The notes: a model not told the origin generated them from the sequence alone. A DNA stretch of 9,845 nt from Candidatus Alistipes excrementipullorum (GCA_019113665.1 DXGW01000025.1:1-9845), one strand, 5' to 3'. Shown: positions 1 to 6,486, numbered from the stretch's first letter. Made by a program: numbers and translations.

Positions 1-17
1 TGTGACTTGCGAGCAAT

Positions 18-47
18 ATTACATTTCCGTTAAATATCGGTTACGGG
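18..47. promoter_or_regulatory. Candidate response-regulator binding repeats upstream of the two-component operon
   Basis: GTTA occurs at 29-32 and again at 40-43, exactly 11 bp apart, with a weaker ATTA one period earlier at 18-21. OmpR/PhoB-family regulators bind head-to-tail on direct repeats of about 11 bp. GTTA is the reverse complement of the TAAC core that repeats four times at 2240-2276, so both sites could be read by the same regulator in opposite orientation. Two exact copies of a 4-bp word are weak evidence alone; the match to the second site is what lifts this above background. The inferred role is autoregulation of the regulator-kinase operon. Confidence 0.35.
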
Positions 48-71
48 CATGGATTTGGTTCATGCTGAAGT

Positions 72-79
72 TATCTTTG
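72..79 (+). promoter_or_regulatory. Bacteroidetes -7 promoter motif for the response regulator
   Basis: TATCTTTG matches the Bacteroidetes primary sigma -7 consensus TAnnTTTG exactly. It lies 22 nt before the ATG at 102, giving a predicted leader of roughly 15-20 nt. The only nearby TTTG (54-57) is 14 nt upstream, too close for a normal -33 element, so the promoter may depend on an activator bound at the 11-bp repeats further upstream. Confidence 0.45.
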
Positions 80-101
80 CCGACAGAAACACCAACGTTA
101 T

Positions 102-785
102 ATGGACAACCGACGTATTCTGGTAGTCGACGACGAAGAGGCCCTGTGCGAGATCCTCAAGTTCAACCTCGAAAAGGAGGGTTTCCAAACCGATGTCGCA
201 TACAGCGCAGAAGAGGCGCTGACCAAAACCATCGAGAACTATTCGCTCATAATACTCGACATCATGATGGGAGAACTGAGCGGCACGGGCCTGGCCAAGA
301 TCCTCAAAGCCAAGCCGCAGACGTCGTCCATTCCCATCATCTTCTGTACGGCCCGCGACGGCGAGGACGATACCGTGACGGGACTGGAGATCGGCGCCGA
401 CGACTACATAACAAAACCTTTCTCCATACGCGAGGTCGTCGCCCGCGTCAGAAGCGTACTGCGACGCAGCGCCGTGCCGCCGCATACCGACAGCGACACG
501 GTATCATACGAAGGTCTCAAGCTCGAGACGCTGCGCAAGACCTGCACGGCCGACGGCGAGACCATCCCGCTGACCAAAAAGGAGTTCGAGATACTCGAAC
601 TGCTGCTGCGCAACCCCAACGTGGTCTTCTCGCGCGAGGAGATACTCGCACGCATCTGGCACAAGGAGGTGATAGTCCTCGACCGCACCATCGACGTCAA
701 CATAACCCGCCTGCGCAAGAAAACAGGCCGATACGGGAAACACATAATCACACGTCAGGGATACGGATATGTATTCGAGAAATAA
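102..785 (+). CDS. PhoB/OmpR-family response regulator
   Basis: A 227-aa DNA-binding response regulator, the usual size for the OmpR/PhoB family. The receiver domain (about 1-120) has the acidic pair D10/D11, phosphoacceptor D53 in the ILDIMM strand, T83 and K105 in the KPF motif, so it looks fully functional. The C-terminal winged helix (about 128-226) has the typical LTKKEFEILELLL helix, an RTIDVNITRLRKK recognition helix and a GYGYVF wing. The ATG at 102 is chosen because it starts immediately before the RILVVDDE strand and follows a -7 motif. Its last 17 nt overlap the start of the histidine kinase gene, so the pair is almost certainly co-translated. Location beside a PiT phosphate transporter suggests a PhoB/PhoP role in phosphate limitation; that assignment is inference, and no symbol is given because many OmpR-type regulators look alike. 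Confidence 0.95.
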   Translation: MDNRRILVVDDEEALCEILKFNLEKEGFQTDVAYSAEEALTKTIENYSLIILDIMMGELSGTGLAKILKAKPQTSSIPIIFCTARDGEDDTVTGLEIGADDYITKPFSIREVVARVRSVLRRSAVPPHTDSDTVSYEGLKLETLRKTCTADGETIPLTKKEFEILELLLRNPNVVFSREEILARIWHKEVIVLDRTIDVNITRLRKKTGRYGKHIITRQGYGYVFEK

Positions 786-2253
786 GATATCGTATCAGAA
801 CAAGCTTTTCCTGCTCATCGTGACCTTCGCTCTGGTTCTGGTGTGTTGCTTCATCTCGTTCCAGTACAAACGCGAAAAGACCTTCAAGGCCGAGATGCTC
901 AATTCGCAGCTGCAGATATTCAACATGCAGCTTCTCGATGCGCTGGCCGTAGGCGCATCGCCCCGAGACTTCTTCGAGGAGCACAGCAACTACCTCGAAG
1001 GCCTGCGGGTGACCGTACTCGACGCCTCGGGCAACGTCCGATTCGACTCGGGCAACGACAATCCGGAGGCGATGCCCAACCACAGCGGCCGCCACGAAAT
1101 AGCTCATGCGCTGCAAAACGGCACGGGATTCACCATCAGGCGCCTCTCCGAAAGCACCAATACAGCCTATTTCTATTCGGCCATGTATGACGGCCGAGAC
1201 ACGGTCGTACGCTCGGCACTGCCCTACTCGCTCACGTTGAGCGACATATTGAGCGCCGACCGCCACTTCCTGTGGTTCATGCTGGGCGTGACTCTGCTGC
1301 TTTGCGCCATAGGATACCTCGTGACGCGCACCCTCGGGCTGAACATGGCACGCCTGCGCAGCTTCTCCGAAGCGATGGACCGCGGCGAGAACGTCATCGA
1401 CCCGCCGACATTCCCCAATGACGAACTCGGCGAGATATCGAAGCATCTGGTCGGGCTCTATCTGCGCCTGCGACAGGCAAACGCCGACATCGAGCGCGAG
1501 CATGCCGCCGCACTGCATGAGCAGCAGGAGAAGGTCCGCATAAAGCGCCAGCTCACCAACAACATCAACCACGAACTCAAGACCCCCGTAAGTTCGATCA
1601 AGGGCTATCTCGAGACCATCATCGCCACGCCCGACATGGACGAGACCGTACGCAATGCATTCATCACCAAGAGCTACGCCCAGACCGAGAGATTGCAGCA
1701 GCTCATATCCGACATCTCGACCATAACCCGACTGGACGAGGCAAGCGAAAAGATCGAATGCTGCGACGTTGTACTGAACCGCATCATCGACGAGATAGCA
1801 GCCGAAATGCCGTTAAAATCCAAGGAGTTGCAGATGCGTATAAAATGCAACTTCAGCCATGACCTGCACATCGAAGGCAACGCCGACATGCTGGCCTCGA
1901 TCTTCCGCAACCTGACCGACAATGCCGTGTCGTACTCCGGCGGCCGCGACATATTCATAACTCTGCTTGCCGAGAACGACGACAACTACCTCTTCTCTTT
2001 TGCCGACAACGGCATAGGGGTGGAGCAGAAGCACCTGCCGCATCTGTTCGAACGCTTCTACCGCGTGGACAAGGGGCGTTCCCGCAAGATGGGAGGCACG
2101 GGCCTCGGCCTCTCGATCGTGAAGAATGCGGTGATATTCCACGGTGGTACGATCGAGGTGAGGAACAGGCCCGAAGGAGGGTTGGAGTTCCTCTTCTCGC
2201 TGGCCAAGAAGCGCCGCAAAAAGGAGCAGGAGAGAACATTAACAAATACGTAA
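769..2253 (+). CDS. Membrane sensor histidine kinase, PhoR-like
   Basis: A 494-aa sensor kinase and cognate partner of the upstream regulator. It has TM1 at about 12-31, an extracytoplasmic sensor of about 130 residues (32-166), TM2 at about 167-188, a short HAMP-like linker (190-235), HisKA with phosphoacceptor H268 in INHELKTP, and a HATPase_c domain with N box (N381, N385), DNGIGV (413-418), F box FERFYR (427-432) and GGTGLGLSIVK (442-452). The sensor pattern, LRVTVLDASGNVRFDS followed by NHSGRHEIAHAL, resembles the extracytoplasmic PAS-like domain of Bacillus PhoR/WalK kinases, and I see no cytoplasmic PAS domain. The protein ends in a basic tail (KKRRKKEQER). The ATG at 769 lies inside the regulator gene. 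A phosphate-responsive role is inferred from the neighbours and the sensor type, not proven. Confidence 0.93.
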   Translation: MYSRNKISYQNKLFLLIVTFALVLVCCFISFQYKREKTFKAEMLNSQLQIFNMQLLDALAVGASPRDFFEEHSNYLEGLRVTVLDASGNVRFDSGNDNPEAMPNHSGRHEIAHALQNGTGFTIRRLSESTNTAYFYSAMYDGRDTVVRSALPYSLTLSDILSADRHFLWFMLGVTLLLCAIGYLVTRTLGLNMARLRSFSEAMDRGENVIDPPTFPNDELGEISKHLVGLYLRLRQANADIEREHAAALHEQQEKVRIKRQLTNNINHELKTPVSSIKGYLETIIATPDMDETVRNAFITKSYAQTERLQQLISDISTITRLDEASEKIECCDVVLNRIIDEIAAEMPLKSKELQMRIKCNFSHDLHIEGNADMLASIFRNLTDNAVSYSGGRDIFITLLAENDDNYLFSFADNGIGVEQKHLPHLFERFYRVDKGRSRKMGGTGLGLSIVKNAVIFHGGTIEVRNRPEGGLEFLFSLAKKRRKKEQERTLTNT

Positions 2254-2283
2254 CCCGCGTTTAACGGTTTTGTAACATTGTCG
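2238..2283. promoter_or_regulatory. Four-copy 11-bp TAAC repeat array (candidate Pho box)
   Basis: TAAC occurs at 2240, 2251, 2262 and 2273, four copies with an exact 11-bp period; each is preceded by T or G and the first reads TTAACA. Iterated direct repeats of one helical turn are the known binding geometry of PhoB (11-bp Pho box units) and of Bacillus PhoP (TTAACA-like repeats). The array overlaps the last codons of the kinase gene and ends 3 bp before a -7-like motif, so it would occupy roughly -60 to -17 of the predicted transcript. The likely role is activation of the 2309 gene and the PiT transporter gene by the response regulator encoded just upstream. The repeat is seen directly; the regulator assignment is inference. 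Confidence 0.6.
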
Positions 2284-2286
2284 CAC

Positions 2287-2294
2287 TTATTTTG
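2287..2294 (+). promoter_or_regulatory. Near-consensus -7 promoter motif downstream of the TAAC array
   Basis: TTATTTTG differs from TAnnTTTG at one base. It sits 14 nt before the ATG at 2309 and directly after the four-copy TAAC array. A TTTG at 2269-2272 is only 14 nt upstream, too close for a normal -33 element, which fits activator-dependent transcription. The evidence is motif only. Confidence 0.35.
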
Positions 2295-2308
2295 CATAAT
2301 AAAACGGT

Positions 2309-2668
2309 ATGCCGATGACGCGCCAATATTACGATCCGACCGAAGCCGAACGCAGGCTTGCCGACATAGGCCTGGAGATCAGCCGTATGGCCCTGCGCGA
2401 ATGCGACCGTACGATATTCGGTGCAATAGTCTTCGACGTGAGGTCGATGATCCTGCTGTCACGCCAGAAGAGCGAATCGGGAGACGAAGCATCGACGGCA
2501 ATGGCGCAGATCGAAAGCCGCATTCTGTCGCGCATATCGTTCGCAATGCTCTCCTACGCCGCAAGGGTCGAACGCGAACCGGCAGCCTACGAAGAGTGCA
2601 GGCAATGCAGCAAGGTGTTGCGGGAACTGGAGAAACTGGCTCTTGAAACGGGAAACCCGGCACGATAA
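2309..2668 (+). CDS. Hypothetical 119-aa helical protein between kinase and phosphate transporter
   Basis: I do not recognise this family. The frame has the same GC-rich third positions and ATA/ATC isoleucine use as its neighbours, which supports a real gene over the overlapping frame that starts at 2278. The 119-aa product has no signal peptide or clear membrane span and looks mostly alpha-helical: amphipathic stretches at about 10-50, 60-90 and 92-115. Cysteines are at about residues 32, 96 and 100. A second in-frame ATG at 2315 (MTRQYY) is a possible alternative start. It begins 55 nt after the kinase gene and ends 70 nt before the PiT gene on the same strand, so it is probably part of the same phosphate regulon. 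An adaptor or accessory role would be speculation. Confidence 0.75.
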   Translation: MPMTRQYYDPTEAERRLADIGLEISRMALRECDRTIFGAIVFDVRSMILLSRQKSESGDEASTAMAQIESRILSRISFAMLSYAARVEREPAAYEECRQCSKVLRELEKLALETGNPAR

Positions 2669-2690
2669 CCGGCAGCAACCGAACGGAGGA

Positions 2691-2731
2691 GATACAAAAA
2701 GGAGTTAAACTGAAAAACAACCGATACAAAA
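2691..2731. repeat. Direct repeat GATACAAAA in the PiT leader
   Basis: GATACAAAA is present at 2691-2699 and 2723-2731, offset by 32 bp (about three helical turns), inside the 70-nt gap before the PiT start codon. I see no TAnnTTTG promoter in this gap, so the PiT gene is probably co-transcribed with the upstream gene. The repeat could be an operator, an RNA element or chance. An AAGGAG (2699-2704) lies too far from the ATG at 2739 to be its ribosome-binding site. Confidence 0.3.
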
Positions 2732-2738
2732 CATAATT

Positions 2739-5021
2739 ATGTCGCCAATTTTCACATTCATCGTCATCACGCTCGGCGTACTTGCCCTGTTGGGCATAGT
2801 TGTCGGAGTGACAAACGACGCAGTCAACTTCCTGAACTCGGCCCTCGGATCCAAGGTCGCGCCCAAGAACATCATTCTCGCCATCGCATCGGCCGGTATA
2901 ATGGTCGGAGTAATCACGTCAAGCGGAATGATGGACGTCGTCCGCAGCGGAGTATTCTATCCGTCGCATTTCACATTCTCGGAGATCATGATACTCTTCC
3001 TGGGAATGATGCTCGGAAACATAATTCTGCTCGACATATTCAACTCGCTGGGACTCCCGACGTCGACGACCGTATCGATGGTATTCGGACTTCTCGGTGC
3101 AGCCATGGCCGCAGCCATTCACAAGATCGCCAACTCGCCCGACTACACGATGTCCGACATGTCGGAATTCATCAACTCGGGCAATGCGCTGGTAATCATC
3201 TCGGCCATACTGCTCTCGGTGGTGCTCGCCTTCCTCATGGGTCTGGTGACGATGTACATCTCGCGTGTGATATTCTCGTTCCGCTACCAGCGGGTCTTCA
3301 AGTACTTCGGAGCCCTGTGGTGCGGCGTATCGTTCGCCGGCATCATCTACTTCGCCGTCTTCAAGGGACTCAAGGGCACGGGAATCATCTCCGATGAGGT
3401 TATGACATATGTCAACGACCACCTTGGCCTGTGCCTGCTGGGACTGTGGCTCGCGAGTGCGGCCGTACTCCAGTTCCTCATGCTCTTCAAGGTCAACATT
3501 CTCAAGGTGACGATCCTCGCCGGAACATTCTCGCTCGCCCTCGCATTCGCCGGCAACGACCTGGTGAACTTCATAGGCGTGCCCCTGGCAGGTTACGACT
3601 CCTACCGCCTCGCACTGGCATCGGGAGACGAACAGATGCTCATGGAGCCGCTAATGAATCCGGCAAAGGTCAACTTCTGGATCATGGTGAGCGCGGGACT
3701 GGCGATGGTACTGACGCTCTACTTCTCACGCAAGGCCATGAAGGTGACCGAGACCGAGCTGTCGCTCTCGAACCAGCATGAAGGCGACGAGAAATTCGGT
3801 TCGAGCTTCATCTCGCGCGGCCTTGTCCGCGGTGCGATAGCCACCAACAACTTCTTCGCACGCATAACGCCGCAACGTGTGCGCGACGCAATCAACAAAC
3901 AGTTCGAGCCGCTGCCACGCGAAGAGCAGGGATCGGCCATGTATGACCTCATACGTGCTACGGTCAACCTTACGGGAGCATCGATCCTCATCGCCATCGG
4001 AACGTCGTTCAAGCTGCCTCTCTCGACCACATACGTAGTCTTCATGGTAGCCATGGGTAGCTCGCTCGCAGACAGGGCATGGGGCCGCGAAAGCGCCGTA
4101 TACCGTATCACCGGCGTGATGACCGTCATCTCGGGCTGGTTCATAACGGCTCTGGCGGGATTCGTCATAGCGCTGGTCGTAACGCTCGTGCTGATATGGG
4201 GAGGCTGGATTGCCGCAGTGGCAATATCGGTTATCTGCATATTCCTGCTCTTCAAGGGCAACTTCTTCGACAAGCACAACGAGAAAAAGGAGGAGAACGA
4301 AACCGCTGCCATTGCCGACAAGGACTCTACCGACATCATGATGAACCGCATCGAGGAGGTATGCACGACCATGGAGCAGGTTACGCGGATATACAGCCGA
4401 ACGATAGTCGCCGTCTTCAAGGAGAACCGCAAGGTGCTGAAGGATATGGTCAAGGAGTCCGACGAACTCTTCTATGAGGCTCGTGAGCGCAAATACAAGA
4501 TTCTGCCCCTGCTGCGCAACCTCCAGGACCACGACATCGCAACCAGCCAGTTCTACGTGCAGGTAGTGGACTACCTGTCCGAGGCAACGAAGGCACTGAT
4601 ACACATCACGCGCCCGGCATTCGAGCACATCAACAACAACCACCAGGGCTTCACCAAGGAGCAGATAGTCGACCTCAAGCTCGTGAACGACGAAGTCGAG
4701 GCCATATTCGTCACCATCAACGAGATGCTGCGCCGCAAGCACTTCTCCGACATGTCGATAATCATCGATATGCGCGACCACCTCTTCGACACCATCGACG
4801 AGGTAATGCGCAACCAGCTGCGCCGCATGAAGGACGGCAAGTTCTCGACATCGGCCGGCATACTCTACTTCAACATACTGAACGAGACCAAGACCATGGT
4901 GCTGCAGTCGCGCAACATCATGAAGTCTCTCGAACATTTCGTCGGTGAAAGCGGCGAATACCCGCTTCTGGCTCAGTCGATAGCAGCCAAGGCCGAGATG
5001 CTCGAAGAGATGGCCGAATAG
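2739..5021 (+). CDS. PiT-family inorganic phosphate transporter with C-terminal PhoU-like domain
   Basis: A 760-aa inner-membrane phosphate permease of the PiT/Pho-4 family (cation-coupled phosphate symport). About 10-12 hydrophobic segments lie between residues 5 and 506. The inverted-repeat signatures are visible: GVTNDAVNF (23-31) with GLPTSTTVSMVFG (105-117) in the first half, and GNDLVNF (272-278) with LPLSTTYVVF (427-436) in the second. A charged linker (511-530) leads into a helical cytoplasmic domain of about 225 residues (about 535-755) resembling PhoU, with long amphipathic helices. E. coli PitA, at about 500 aa, lacks this tail; PiT proteins of this size with it are familiar from Bacteroidetes. 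The tail may gate transport or relay phosphate status to the adjacent kinase, as PhoU does for Pst/PhoR; that link is inference. The gene ends before a strong inverted repeat. Confidence 0.95.
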   Translation: MSPIFTFIVITLGVLALLGIVVGVTNDAVNFLNSALGSKVAPKNIILAIASAGIMVGVITSSGMMDVVRSGVFYPSHFTFSEIMILFLGMMLGNIILLDIFNSLGLPTSTTVSMVFGLLGAAMAAAIHKIANSPDYTMSDMSEFINSGNALVIISAILLSVVLAFLMGLVTMYISRVIFSFRYQRVFKYFGALWCGVSFAGIIYFAVFKGLKGTGIISDEVMTYVNDHLGLCLLGLWLASAAVLQFLMLFKVNILKVTILAGTFSLALAFAGNDLVNFIGVPLAGYDSYRLALASGDEQMLMEPLMNPAKVNFWIMVSAGLAMVLTLYFSRKAMKVTETELSLSNQHEGDEKFGSSFISRGLVRGAIATNNFFARITPQRVRDAINKQFEPLPREEQGSAMYDLIRATVNLTGASILIAIGTSFKLPLSTTYVVFMVAMGSSLADRAWGRESAVYRITGVMTVISGWFITALAGFVIALVVTLVLIWGGWIAAVAISVICIFLLFKGNFFDKHNEKKEENETAAIADKDSTDIMMNRIEEVCTTMEQVTRIYSRTIVAVFKENRKVLKDMVKESDELFYEARERKYKILPLLRNLQDHDIATSQFYVQVVDYLSEATKALIHITRPAFEHINNNHQGFTKEQIVDLKLVNDEVEAIFVTINEMLRRKHFSDMSIIIDMRDHLFDTIDEVMRNQLRRMKDGKFSTSAGILYFNILNETKTMVLQSRNIMKSLEHFVGESGEYPLLAQSIAAKAEMLEEMAE

Positions 5022-5039
5022 GCGGCTCTAACGACAAAG

Positions 5040-5072
5040 AAGGCCCGGACATCAATGTGATGTCCGGGCCTT
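5040..5072 (+). terminator. Perfect 15-bp hairpin after the PiT gene
   Basis: AAGGCCCGGACATCA (5040-5054) is exactly complementary to TGATGTCCGGGCCTT (5058-5072), with a 3-nt ATG loop. It lies 18 nt after the PiT stop codon between convergent genes. No long T-run follows on the + strand; on the - strand the stem is followed by CTTTGTCGTT, so it may also act as a backstop for the opposing gene. Confidence 0.75.
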
Positions 5073-5085
5073 CGTGCATAAACGA

Positions 5086-5117
5086 GAGATGGCGGAGGAA
5101 CTTTCCTTCGCCATCTC
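5086..5117 (-). terminator. Hairpin downstream of the small lipoprotein gene
   Basis: GAGATGGCG (5086-5094) pairs with CGCCATCTC (5109-5117). Inside it a G/T wobble and AGGAA (5096-5100)/TTCCT (5103-5107) continue the stem almost to the apex, so about 15 pairs form. It begins 24 nt beyond the stop codon of the - strand lipoprotein gene and probably ends that transcript. Together with the hairpin at 5040-5072 it forms a back-to-back pair separating the convergent genes. Confidence 0.65.
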
Positions 5118-5141
5118 CGATTTAAAGGTCGTAAGCCACAA

Positions 5142-5375
5142 TTATTTTGCAGCCTCAGCGGGAGCAGCAGCCTCTTCTGCAGCAGGAGCAGCCTCAGCCT
5201 CAACGGCAGCCTTCTCCTCGCAAGTCTCGCAAGCCTCACCGGCCTTCTCGCAGTTCTCAACCTTTGCGCAAGCTTCCTGAGCCTCAGCCTCGGCAGCAGC
5301 CTTCTTGTTGCAGTTACCGCAGCCAACCATAGCAACGGCAGCAACCAGCATTACCATAGATAAAACTTTCTTCAT
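5142..5375 (-). CDS. Small Cys/Ala/Glu-rich lipoprotein, 77 aa
   Basis: A 77-aa predicted lipoprotein of unknown function. Residues 1-18 form a signal peptide (MKK followed by a hydrophobic VLSMVMLVAAVAMVG stretch) ending at the lipobox cysteine C19. The mature part is almost entirely Ala, Glu, Lys and Cys: C22 lies close to the anchor, then C36, C42, C49 and C52 cluster in the middle, followed by an Ala/Glu/Pro tail. The ATG at 5375 is chosen because the upstream extension would need a TTG start lying above the promoter. The gene has its own consensus promoter and is followed by a hairpin, so it is a single-gene unit. The clustered cysteines could bind metal or form disulfides; no function can be assigned. 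It might instead be a low-complexity filler lipoprotein. Confidence 0.82.
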   Translation of the reverse strand: MKKVLSMVMLVAAVAMVGCGNCNKKAAAEAEAQEACAKVENCEKAGEACETCEEKAAVEAEAAPAAEEAAAPAEAAK

Positions 5376-5413
5376 GGTGTTGATTGATTTAAGTTTATTA
5401 ATAGAGTCACTCG

Positions 5414-5445
5414 CAAAAATATACAATAGACAAAGAAAATGCAAG
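5414..5445 (-). promoter_or_regulatory. Bacteroidetes promoter of the small lipoprotein gene
   Basis: Read on the - strand, TATTTTTG (5421-5414) is an exact match to the -7 consensus TAnnTTTG. A CTTG (5445-5442) lies 20 nt upstream, in the right place for the -33 TTTG box with one mismatch. The surrounding 86-bp gap is very AT-rich compared with its flanks. The predicted leader is about 30 nt. Confidence 0.65.
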
Positions 5446-5461
5446 AAAAATAAAAAATTTT

Positions 5462-5953
5462 TCAAAATTCTTCATTTGCCTGCACTAACTCACTGAATTT
5501 GATACTTTCACGAGTAATATAGGCCTTGGGGAAGTCGTTGCGTACACGCCCCAGCAGGACAATGGCCTCCTCGGAGGTCAAACAGCTGCCAACCAACACC
5601 TTGAAGTACGGATTTTCATAATCTATCTGACTGTGGACGTCGGGATACATCGAATTGAACGCCGTGATGGTCGCCTCGGCATCGGCCCTTGCGGTACTGC
5701 CGTTGTCGAAGAAGATGACAATGCGGAAGCCGTTGACGGCATCGCTCTGCACGGCCGTATCGGCCTGACGCACCGCCGTGGCAGCAGAACCGTACTCCGT
5801 AACGACAACCCGCGAAGTCGTATGCAGCGAGTCATTCACGGCCGGTACGGCGAGTTTCTGCTTGAAGTTCCCGATTCGCTGTGCTCTGGCAGCCGTCACC
5901 GGCAACACCAGCAGGGCGGCCGCAACCGCCAGTTTCAATATTCTGATCATCAT
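5462..5953 (-). CDS. Secreted SPOR-domain-like protein, 163 aa
   Basis: A 163-aa exported protein. Residues 1-24 form a Sec signal peptide (MMIRILKLAVAAALLVLPV, cleavage likely after ARA). After a variable linker (about 25-72), residues about 73-150 look like a SPOR fold: a GFRIVIFFDNGS strand, an alanine-rich helix (ARADAEATITAF), an ENPYFKVLVGSC strand, a SEEAIVLLGRV helix and an AYIT strand. SPOR domains bind denuded peptidoglycan glycan strands, so a periplasmic cell-wall role is plausible. The ATG at 5953 overlaps the stop of the upstream LEA-type gene as ATGA, which implies translational coupling; a second ATG follows immediately at 5950. It is the last gene of the ubiE operon. The SPOR call rests on pattern recognition, not a profile search. 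Confidence 0.8.
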   Translation of the reverse strand: MMIRILKLAVAAALLVLPVTAARAQRIGNFKQKLAVPAVNDSLHTTSRVVVTEYGSAATAVRQADTAVQSDAVNGFRIVIFFDNGSTARADAEATITAFNSMYPDVHSQIDYENPYFKVLVGSCLTSEEAIVLLGRVRNDFPKAYITRESIKFSELVQANEEF

Positions 5954-6486
5954 TCCGTTAATTTACGCAAATCATCATCTGAGACGCCAATCGTCTTGAG
6001 CAGATCACGCAGTGGCATGTTGGCTGTCTTCACGTTGCGTCCCACAGGCCCGACCTTCACGCGGCCCTCGAACGTCAGCGATATGTTGTCTATCTCGCCG
6101 CGCCGCACCTTGTTCCAGACACCATAGGCGGCAATCGGGTTCGACAACTTTATCGTGAACGGCACCTTTACGGTCGAAGTGCTGCGTTCGGGCACAAACA
6201 CCTTTTCAATCAGTTCGGCCGAGCAGACGGTCGACGTGGAGTAGAAGAGCGTAACAGTACCGCTCTCGACCGAGATGTTGTGTCTGAAGGCGTTGTCCAC
6301 CACCAGCGACAACTCGAACGACGTCAGCCCGATCTGTTTCAGTCCCTCGACACGTTCCACCTTTATTTTCTCTTTCTCCGCGGGCGCCGGCACCGGTTTT
6401 TCAGGCTGCCTGTTACGGTTGCAAGACAGCAGTGCAAACGACATCAGGGCCGCAACGGACAGGGCCACAAACAATCTTCGTCTCAT
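5950..6486 (-). CDS. LEA type 2 (WHy-domain)-like lipoprotein, 178 aa
   Basis: A 178-aa predicted lipoprotein. The N-terminus is MRRRLF, then a hydrophobic stretch ending in the lipobox LLSC with C22. After a Pro/Glu/Lys linker (about 25-38), residues about 40-155 form a beta-rich domain of the LEA_2/WHy type: a GLTSFELSLVVDNAFRHNIS strand pair, a polar LFYSTSTVCSAELIEKVFVP hairpin, then KVPFTIKLSNP. Such domains occur in stress-related and lipid-associated envelope proteins, but the bacterial function is not well defined. The ATG at 6486 is preferred because it gives a signal peptide and overlaps the ubiE stop by 4 nt (ATGA); the longer frame would need a GTG at 6540 inside ubiE. It is co-translated with ubiE and the SPOR gene. 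Confidence 0.8.
   Translation of the reverse strand: MRRRLFVALSVAALMSFALLSCNRNRQPEKPVPAPAEKEKIKVERVEGLKQIGLTSFELSLVVDNAFRHNISVESGTVTLFYSTSTVCSAELIEKVFVPERSTSTVKVPFTIKLSNPIAAYGVWNKVRRGEIDNISLTFEGRVKVGPVGRNVKTANMPLRDLLKTIGVSDDDLRKLTE

Noticed and set aside
2278..2646. 122-codon frame overlapping the 119-aa gene in another phase
   Set aside because: Third-position GC bias favours the frame at 2309-2668; this alternative is Arg-rich without structure and overlaps the promoter motif.
2699..2704. AAGGAG Shine-Dalgarno-like sequence before the PiT gene
   Set aside because: It is about 35 nt upstream of the ATG, too far to serve it, and no other start codon lies at a suitable distance.
3726..4937. 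403-codon open frame on the - strand opposite the PiT gene
   Set aside because: It is a shadow of the PiT frame: it lies entirely within a clearly recognised gene, its translation is Val/Leu/His/Asp-biased with no recognisable domain, and it has no promoter.
5074..5280. Short + strand frame across the hairpin and lipoprotein gene
   Set aside because: Its Ala/Ser-rich translation is the antisense of the Ala/Glu-rich lipoprotein; it has no promoter and lies after a terminator.
5376..5465. N-terminal extension of the small lipoprotein from a TTG start
   Set aside because: The extension runs through the promoter region and would bury the signal peptide; ATG 5375 gives a classic lipoprotein start.
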